This document shows positions 59,244-64,000 of a DNA stretch of 64,000 bases, piece after piece (within the stretch, counting starts at the first letter, position 1; the number at the start of each line of letters is the position of its first letter). The translations under genes were made by a program, and so were the position numbers. The stretch is taken from positions 1 through 64,000 of the forward strand of contig JAVBOH010000021.1 in NCBI GenBank assembly GCA_031550725.1, given 5' to 3'. Under the pieces are notes generated by a model that made no database searches, was not told where the DNA came from, and worked only from the letters and a program-made list of their open reading frames with translations. Source of the DNA: UBA946 sp031550725 (lineage in GTDB: Bacteria; Bacillota; Clostridia; Oscillospirales; Ruminococcaceae).

Positions 59244-59573
59244 ATGAATAATCAGAATATTAATTGCACTTATAGAAAAAAATGTGCTGTAAACAATGTA
59301 TCAAAATCCAGATATAGTGAGAAGAAGTTAAACTTGCTTAAGCAGCGTCTTTGCGGATTGCTTTTGCTTGTTGTGTCAATTGTTGTAATGTCCGCTGTGA
59401 ATGAAATTACAGCTGCGTTTGTAATAGTTCCGATTTCACTTTATATTATGTTTACTAAGGAGCAAATTTTAACATTTGCAGCTAATGCTCATACCTATAA
59501 AAAATCCCCAGTCGTGCATAATATTGCAAGGCAAGGGATTGATGACGAACATATTCTAATACACAATGCCTGA
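59244..59573 (+). CDS. Small two-helix membrane protein under SOS-type control
   Basis: A 109-residue protein. A basic N-terminus (about 1-36, with Lys/Arg and three Cys) is followed by two closely spaced membrane helices (about 37-53 and 56-71, joined by NEIT) and a polar C-terminal tail (about 72-109) with several His. ATG 59244 lies 9 nt after GAAAGGATG. I do not recognise a family; it lacks the LysM domain of YneA, the SOS division inhibitor of Bacillus. LexA boxes, strong promoter and size suggest an SOS-induced membrane effector, e.g. a division inhibitor or a depolarising peptide, but that is inference. Confidence 0.7.
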   Translation: MNNQNINCTYRKKCAVNNVSKSRYSEKKLNLLKQRLCGLLLLVVSIVVMSAVNEITAAFVIVPISLYIMFTKEQILTFAANAHTYKKSPVVHNIARQGIDDEHILIHNA

Positions 59574-59588
59574 TTTCATTTTCTATAA

Positions 59589-60281
59589 TTATGCATTGTT
59601 TAAGTCTTTTTCGGCTTTTGTTATTTGGAGGTATTCTGCCTCTAAAAGCTCTGGGTCTGTAAATGACGATATACCCTTTGAAAAAGCTGCATAGCATGTA
59701 CTTGATGCAAGCTGTAATCTTAAGCTTTCATGTGCAAAGTTAAATTTGTCATACTTTGTTATTTCATCAGTTTCAAGTAATGACGGCACACCGTCACCGA
59801 CAAATATTATATCGCTGTCTAAGTTTATAAGATGTGCGATTATATCGGAAATAGGCAGTATTTCATCATCTGTAAGTCTTGTGATGCTTTTGCCGTCACT
59901 CTCGAAAAGTGCAGTATACAGCAGGTTTGCACGAGCGGTCATAACAGAACAGATAATGCCTTTAAAGCCTATCATGTTCCATGCGAGCGACTCAAGAGTT
60001 GATATACCTATACATTTTTTATCAAGCGCAAAGCACATAGCTTTTACAGCAGCAATACCAATTCTAAGTCCAGTATATGAACCAGGACCAGCGGCAATTG
60101 CAATGCCATCAATGTCCTTTAATTCAGTTGCTGACTCTTTTAAGACCTGCTTGCATATCGGCAGTATTACCTGTGAATGAGTAAGCTTTGTATATATTGT
60201 TGTCTGTGCGAGGATGTTTTCTTCGGTGCAGATTGCCACTGATGCAGTTTTGCCTGATGTATCAATTCCCAATAGTTTCAA
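59589..60281 (-). CDS. tsaB: tRNA threonylcarbamoyladenosine protein TsaB
   Basis: A 230-residue TsaB of the ASKHA fold, scaffold of the TsaB-TsaD-TsaE complex that makes t6A37 in ANN-decoding tRNAs. N-terminal LLGIDTSGKTASVAI, THSQVILPICKQVL near 37 and the signature AAGPGSYTGLRIGIAAVKAMC near 65-85 are present. TTG 60281 is preferred: it gives the usual MKLLGIDTS start 9 nt from GAGGGGG, whereas ATG 60290 touches that site. It overlaps the tsaE end by 20 nt. It converges on the SOS-type gene with only 15 bp between stops. Confidence 0.93.
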   Translation of the reverse strand: MKLLGIDTSGKTASVAICTEENILAQTTIYTKLTHSQVILPICKQVLKESATELKDIDGIAIAAGPGSYTGLRIGIAAVKAMCFALDKKCIGISTLESLAWNMIGFKGIICSVMTARANLLYTALFESDGKSITRLTDDEILPISDIIAHLINLDSDIIFVGDGVPSLLETDEITKYDKFNFAHESLRLQLASSTCYAAFSKGISSFTDPELLEAEYLQITKAEKDLNNA

Positions 60282-60711
60282 AGCGTTCATCCCCCTCGAC
60301 TGTGATTTTTCTTGTTTCTTCGTCAATATGTTCAATTGTGATTGTTGTAACATTTTTGAACATGGCTAGCTCTTCCGATATATTTTCCGACCACTCAACT
60401 GCTATTACGCTATCATCTGACATATAATCGTAAAAACCTGTTGTTTCAAGTGCCTCCGCATTTAAAATGCGGTACATATCGAAATGATAAAGTGTTATTT
60501 CTTTGCCACGATATTCATTCACCAAGGCAAATGTCGGTGAGGAAACATCATCACGCAGTCCAAGTCCCATTGCAAGACCACGGGTAAATGTAGTTTTTCC
60601 CGCTCCAAGACCGCCTTTATATGCAATAATATCGCCGCCGTGCATCTTTTTGCCGATTTCCTCCGCAAAAAGAATTGTATCGGCGGCTGAATTTGTTGTC
60701 TTGATTATCAT
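60262..60711 (-). CDS. tsaE: tRNA threonylcarbamoyladenosine ATPase TsaE
   Basis: A 149-residue P-loop ATPase. Walker A GGLGAGKTTFTRGLAMGLG (near 33-51), then SSPTFALVNEYRGKEITLYHFDMYR (near 58-82, in pieces) and EWSENI near 106. It drives turnover of the t6A complex. Length is normal. AAAGGAAGG is about 15 nt before ATG 60711, longer than usual; in-frame sequence further upstream has no better start. Co-transcribed with tsaB. Confidence 0.93.
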   Translation of the reverse strand: MIIKTTNSAADTILFAEEIGKKMHGGDIIAYKGGLGAGKTTFTRGLAMGLGLRDDVSSPTFALVNEYRGKEITLYHFDMYRILNAEALETTGFYDYMSDDSVIAVEWSENISEELAMFKNVTTITIEHIDEETRKITVEGDERFETIGN

Positions 60712-60763
60712 TTTGTTAGTTTCATGCCTTCCTTTTAATAGCAGACTGTTTGAAACAAGTCTG

Positions 60764-61555
60764 CTATTCAACATTTAAAATTCTAAAATTCTCACATACA
60801 AAATAAATATTTTCATTATTTTGAGTGCAGACAATAAAATTACGCTCATCGGATACATCCGAAGTTTTTGAAATGCTAAAATTCTCAATTTCAGTTTCAA
60901 GACCTTTGCAGCTAATCGAAAAGTCACTGACATTCTCGAAAATAAATTCAGCGGAAATTTTAACAGGTGTTTCAGAGTATAAATTTATATAAAGACTTGG
61001 CACCATTTCACCACGGGAATTCATAATGCCATAATATTTTAGTTCACCAAAAGAAGTGAAATTATCCCAATAAAAATCAGAGGACAAATTTATTATCTGT
61101 TCAATACCATAAATTTCATGAAAATTTTTACGAAGATGGCAGGTTTCTTCTGGATATACCATCATTTTGCGCATACCAACGCCATAATCAACAAAACCTT
61201 GCTTATAGTACCAGTTTCTAAGGCTGTCCTCACAAAAAAGCTGGACATTCATCTCATAATCGCCAGACTGACAATAATATACAAGACGTGAAACAATTTC
61301 CTCGCCAATTCCACGCCGTCTATAATCCTCACGCACACAAATGCCACTCATTACAGCGACAGTTAGTCCGTCTGATGCAATTCGCCCAAGTCCTACAAGA
61401 GTATATCCATCATATGCATAAACGGAATAAAAACTCTTGTTTGCCTTTTCAATTTCTTCGGGAGTATAACCTTTTAAGCCGTACCACTTTAGATTTCTAT
61501 ATAAATCTGTAACATCTGTATCAAAGCGGGTTTCAGAGAAATATTCTATTTCCAT
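60764..61555 (-). CDS. GNAT-family acetyltransferase with C-terminal extension
   Basis: A 263-residue protein. Residues about 1-135 are a GNAT N-acyltransferase domain: SGICVREDYRRRGIGEEIVSRL is the acetyl-CoA loop (R-R-x-G-I-G), followed by LFCEDSLRNWYYKQGF. The C-terminal 125 residues are beta-rich with no family I know; GNAT proteins of this size are common but the extension is unusual. Substrate unknown. ATG 61555 lies 12 nt from GGGGG. It starts the tsaE-tsaB transcription unit, 52 bp upstream of tsaE. Confidence 0.78.
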   Translation of the reverse strand: MEIEYFSETRFDTDVTDLYRNLKWYGLKGYTPEEIEKANKSFYSVYAYDGYTLVGLGRIASDGLTVAVMSGICVREDYRRRGIGEEIVSRLVYYCQSGDYEMNVQLFCEDSLRNWYYKQGFVDYGVGMRKMMVYPEETCHLRKNFHEIYGIEQIINLSSDFYWDNFTSFGELKYYGIMNSRGEMVPSLYINLYSETPVKISAEFIFENVSDFSISCKGLETEIENFSISKTSDVSDERNFIVCTQNNENIYFVCENFRILNVE

Positions 61556-61592
61556 ATAATGCTTATACCCCCTGTCGTAATATATTTGTATT

Positions 61593-61676
61593 TGTATAGT
61601 TGTTCGCACCTTTGGTGCAAAAAGGAGCGCAGCTCCCGTTTAAAATGCGTAGCATTTTAAACTTAACACACTATAA
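61593..61676. repeat. Palindromic MITE-like element, copy 5
   Basis: TATAGTTGTTCGCACC ... AACTTAACACACTATA with inner hairpins GCACCTTTGGTGC and GGAGCGCAGCTCC, and ATGCGTAGCAT as in copy 3. Its end overlaps the TAG stop codon of thrB, so the element supplies the last bases of the gene. Confidence 0.75.
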
Positions 61677-62558
61677 TATTACTGTGCCATTATTATCAAT
61701 ATGCAGGTCATGGATTTCCCATTTGTCAAGTCCTGCTTTATCAAGTGCAAACCTTAGTTTGCCACTGAAAAATTCATTTTTTGCATCAACAATCATCATC
61801 AAGGTCGGACCTGCGCCGCTCATATATCCGGCATATGCATCCAAGCTGTATCCGATATCCAAAACCTCATATCCGTTTGGAATTAGCGGCATACGGAATG
61901 GCTGGTGAAGTCTGTCATCAACTGCTGTGCGCAAGTTTTCATACTTGCCTGTCAGGAGTGATGAAGAAAAAAGTGCCGCTCTGGAAAGGTTATAAACGCC
62001 ATCTGTAAAGGAAATTTGCTTTGGCAGACATTCCCTTGCTTTTTCTGTTTTCATCTCAAAATCAGGGATAACAGCAACAAATTTAAGTGTTGTATAAACC
62101 TCCTGCTTAACCCAATGCACAATCTTACCGTCAAAAACGGCAGTCACGATGCCACCCAAAAGTGCTGGTGCAGTGTTGTCAGGATGTCCCTCAATCTGCG
62201 CCGACAAATTCACAAGTTCATCAAGTGAAAGTGGTTTTCCCATAAGCTCATTAGCTCCGACAAGACCTGCAATAATGCAAGCAGATGAACTCCCAAGTCC
62301 CCTTGCCATAGGGATATTGTTAGTTTGCTCGATATGCAGACCCTTAAAGCTTTTACCGCAAATATTGAATAGCGTTTTGGCAGTATCATAAATCAGGTTG
62401 CTCTCATCAGTTGGAACTGGTGTTGAATCCAAGCTGCTGATTTCAATTCCATCCGCTTCGTCAATATTAACGTAATTGTAATATGTAAGTGCTAGACCCA
62501 GTGCATCAAAGCCCGCACCCAAGTTTGCACTGGTCGCTGGTATCTGTATTTTAATCAT
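61671..62558 (-). CDS. thrB: Homoserine kinase
   Basis: A 295-residue GHMP kinase phosphorylating homoserine. PATSANLGAGFDALGLAL near the N-terminus, the ATP motif IPMARGLGSSSACIIAGLVGAN near 86-107, and the C-terminal YAGYMSGAGPTLMMIVD are typical of ThrB. ATG 62558 is used; GGAGC lies 11 nt upstream. The stop TAG falls inside the terminal inverted repeat of a MITE-like element. The gene is separated from hom by an ANT(6)-like gene, unusual for the threonine operon. Confidence 0.95.
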   Translation of the reverse strand: MIKIQIPATSANLGAGFDALGLALTYYNYVNIDEADGIEISSLDSTPVPTDESNLIYDTAKTLFNICGKSFKGLHIEQTNNIPMARGLGSSSACIIAGLVGANELMGKPLSLDELVNLSAQIEGHPDNTAPALLGGIVTAVFDGKIVHWVKQEVYTTLKFVAVIPDFEMKTEKARECLPKQISFTDGVYNLSRAALFSSSLLTGKYENLRTAVDDRLHQPFRMPLIPNGYEVLDIGYSLDAYAGYMSGAGPTLMMIVDAKNEFFSGKLRFALDKAGLDKWEIHDLHIDNNGTVIL

Positions 62559-62659
62559 AATATAATTATGCTCCATTTCGATTAATAATATGTGAATATT
62601 TTCATACTTAACTTAGAATATTTTAAAAATTATTGTAAATAATTACTAAACGTGCATAA

Positions 62660-62704
62660 AGTGCTGTTGAATTTGTGCATATTTTACACAAAAACAACAG
62701 CACC
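62660..62704 (-). terminator. Hairpin between ANT(6)-like gene and thrB
   Basis: GTGCTGTTG(TT) pairs with CAACAGCAC, with an inner TTTGTG/CACAAA stem. The T-run on the minus strand is short (TTTATG), so termination may be partial. Confidence 0.55.
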
Positions 62705-62727
62705 TCATCAAAATAATCTACCTTAAT

Positions 62728-63540
62728 TTACCGCTTTGCATTTATATACTCAATTACAAAGCACTCGCTTGCCACAGGATAGTTAAATCCATGCTTAACA
62801 GCAACTTTTCTTGCAACAATCCCAAACATCTCAATAATCGCTGTGAGTGAACTCCATATATCGTCAAAAGTGCCAAATGAATACGTCTTTTCATATAACG
62901 TATACTCAGCATTTGATAAATATTTTTTTCTGTATTTACCAAGCGTTCCAACCGAAACTTTATAATTATTATTCATACCAATATATTCATCGATAATTCT
63001 GTTCAGTGGCTCACGCAAAGAAATATCACGAATAAACATCATATAGGAAAGCTCATCACGTTTAATCCCTTTGACCATATTCTGCACTTCCCAGAAAAAT
63101 TCTGAGCAAGTATTATTAAAAGCGATTTCGTCAATTTGATTTATATGCAGTGATGTTTTATCATTAGTGTTAATTCCATTTATCGTATTATCTTTGTCAA
63201 GCAGACATTTCATCAGCTGCCCGTTATTGTGATTGTTATTAAAAGTTTCAAGCGTACATATACACAAATCAATTCGGCTGTAATCACTAAACAGCATCAG
63301 ATATTCCAATTCATCCGCAAACATTTCGGGATAAACTTCGCTAGGACAGAATATAAGTGATATATCATCAAAAACAGAAATATCAAAGTTTTTTATATTA
63401 TTAACAATGAAGATAATGTCATAATCCTGAAATTCATCTGAATTTATATCGTCATTTACTCGTGAACCATATAAAACAACTGCTCTGATATTCTCGTCAA
63501 GCTTCGCTATTTTATTAATCTGCTCATAACGATTTAACAT
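62728..63540 (-). CDS. ANT(6)/AadK-like nucleotidyltransferase
   Basis: A 270-residue protein resembling aminoglycoside 6-adenylyltransferases of the AadK/AadE group. The nucleotidyltransferase signature is VVLYGSRVNDDINSDEFQDYDIIFIV (in pieces: GSR near 25-27 and D-x-D as DYD near 39-41), followed by LEYLMLFSDYSRIDLCICT with a third acidic residue (near 90-93), and the helical C-terminal half (FFWEVQNMVKGIKRDEL, ISLREPLNRIIDEYIGM). Whether it modifies streptomycin or another substrate is unknown. AGGAGTG lies 8 nt before the ATG. It lies between hom and thrB on the same strand, 27 nt after hom. Confidence 0.82.
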   Translation of the reverse strand: MLNRYEQINKIAKLDENIRAVVLYGSRVNDDINSDEFQDYDIIFIVNNIKNFDISVFDDISLIFCPSEVYPEMFADELEYLMLFSDYSRIDLCICTLETFNNNHNNGQLMKCLLDKDNTINGINTNDKTSLHINQIDEIAFNNTCSEFFWEVQNMVKGIKRDELSYMMFIRDISLREPLNRIIDEYIGMNNNYKVSVGTLGKYRKKYLSNAEYTLYEKTYSFGTFDDIWSSLTAIIEMFGIVARKVAVKHGFNYPVASECFVIEYINAKR

Positions 63541-63567
63541 ACTAATATCACTCCTAAAAAAGAGTAC

Positions 63568-64000
63568 TTATATCTCCACCTGTTCGAACACCCTGATTGT
63601 ACCAAGAATACTTCCGCCAAGTGTCTTAAGCTTTTCGTCAAAATCACGCTCACGAATTGGCAAAGTGATAAATGCAATTTCATTAGCGGGCTTGTTATCT
63701 CGTGACAAGAACTGTACATCGCCGAACACAGCAACAGCATTTGCTTTTGAAACACCACTTGCACGAACATAAACTGAAGTAACATCATCCTTATAATCAG
63801 CAATATGTGATGCATCAGAAGTGTCCTCCCAAGTAAGTGAATCGGAAGTTCCGTTTGCCTTTGCGGCATCAATAATATCCGCTACAATTGCGCTTGCAGT
63901 TGGAAGTTTTCCTGCACCACGTCCATAGAACATAACCTCGTCAGCGGCATCGCAATATACAACAACTCCATTGAAAACGTCATTGATATGTGAAAGCTGA
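63568..64000 (-). CDS. hom: Homoserine dehydrogenase, C-terminal part (runs off the window)
   Basis: The last 143 residues of a homoserine dehydrogenase; its start lies beyond position 64000. Visible are the end of the catalytic domain (VVYCDAADEVMFYGRGAGKLPTASAIVADIIDAA, in pieces: GRGAGKLPTASAIVADI) and a C-terminal ACT regulatory domain (NEIAFITLPIRERDFDEKL ... GTIRVFEQVEI) that usually binds threonine. The frame is open to the window edge. It leads into the ANT(6)-like gene and thrB. The enzyme makes homoserine for threonine and methionine. Confidence 0.92.
   Translation of the reverse strand, partial: QLSHINDVFNGVVVYCDAADEVMFYGRGAGKLPTASAIVADIIDAAKANGTSDSLTWEDTSDASHIADYKDDVTSVYVRASGVSKANAVAVFGDVQFLSRDNKPANEIAFITLPIRERDFDEKLKTLGGSILGTIRVFEQVEI

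Noticed and set aside
59244..59573. YneA-type SOS division inhibitor
   Set aside because: It has two membrane helices and no LysM domain, so the YneA name is not justified even though control looks alike.

Overview
The window reads as chromosomal DNA of an anaerobic, low-GC, Gram-positive, spore-forming clostridium of the Ruminococcus / Oscillospirales kind. Grounds: a division and cell wall (dcw) cluster of Firmicutes type with a meso-diaminopimelate-type MurE (DNPR motif), a SpoVD/PBP2-like transpeptidase with PASTA repeats, SpoIIR, a DacF-like carboxypeptidase, a secreted GH5 endoglucanase carrying a bacterial Ig-like domain, and frequent TTG starts behind strong AGGAGG sites. No species can be named from the sequence alone.

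Layout. (1) 1-11.6 kb, minus strand: a compact siphophage head and tail operon in transcription order terS, terL, portal, scaffold, capsid, connector, three minor capsid proteins, tail tube, tail chaperone, Gp15, an unusually short tape measure protein, Dit, Gp37-like and receptor-binding-like protein, then a 31-codon ORF. No integrase, repressor, replication or lysis gene is visible. terS lies about 0.4 kb from the mraZ promoter, behind a leader with two 66-bp repeats, two hairpins and an intrinsic terminator. (2) 11.9-27.7 kb, plus strand: mraZ, a J-domain protein, rsmH, ftsL, pbpB, a murE-murF fusion, mraY, ftsW, murG, murA, ftsQ, ftsZ. murD and murC are absent from it. (3) 27.7-34.9 kb: Smr protein, TipA-like MerR regulator, amidase-like protein, MATE pump, GH5 endoglucanase, an acyltransferase-like protein with a DUF6320-like membrane partner. 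(4) 35-46 kb: argG, lipoprotein, argH, a secreted Ig-like/tyrosine-rich repeat protein, DacF, SpoIIR, tRNA-Thr, araD and a ribulokinase-like kinase. (5) 46.4-55.8 kb: a CheY-like regulator with a CheX-like phosphatase, then a Ter-type stress module (TerY-like vWA, PP2C, kinase, Ca2+ ATPase, TerD fused to a beta-helix-like domain). (6) 55.9-64 kb: an ECF sigma/anti-sigma operon with small exported-type proteins, nth divergent from a small membrane protein with LexA-type boxes, tsaB/tsaE, a GNAT protein, thrB, an ANT(6)-like nucleotidyltransferase and the 3' part of hom.

Systems worth attention: the head/tail cluster with its leader and tiny tape measure; the apparently SOS-controlled two-helix membrane protein at 59.2 kb; the Ter module with its TerD fusion; the stand-alone CheY/CheX-like pair; a J-domain protein inside the dcw cluster; recurrent strong Shine-Dalgarno sites aimed at ATT codons; and a small palindromic element found five times, each time within about 13 bp of a stop codon.
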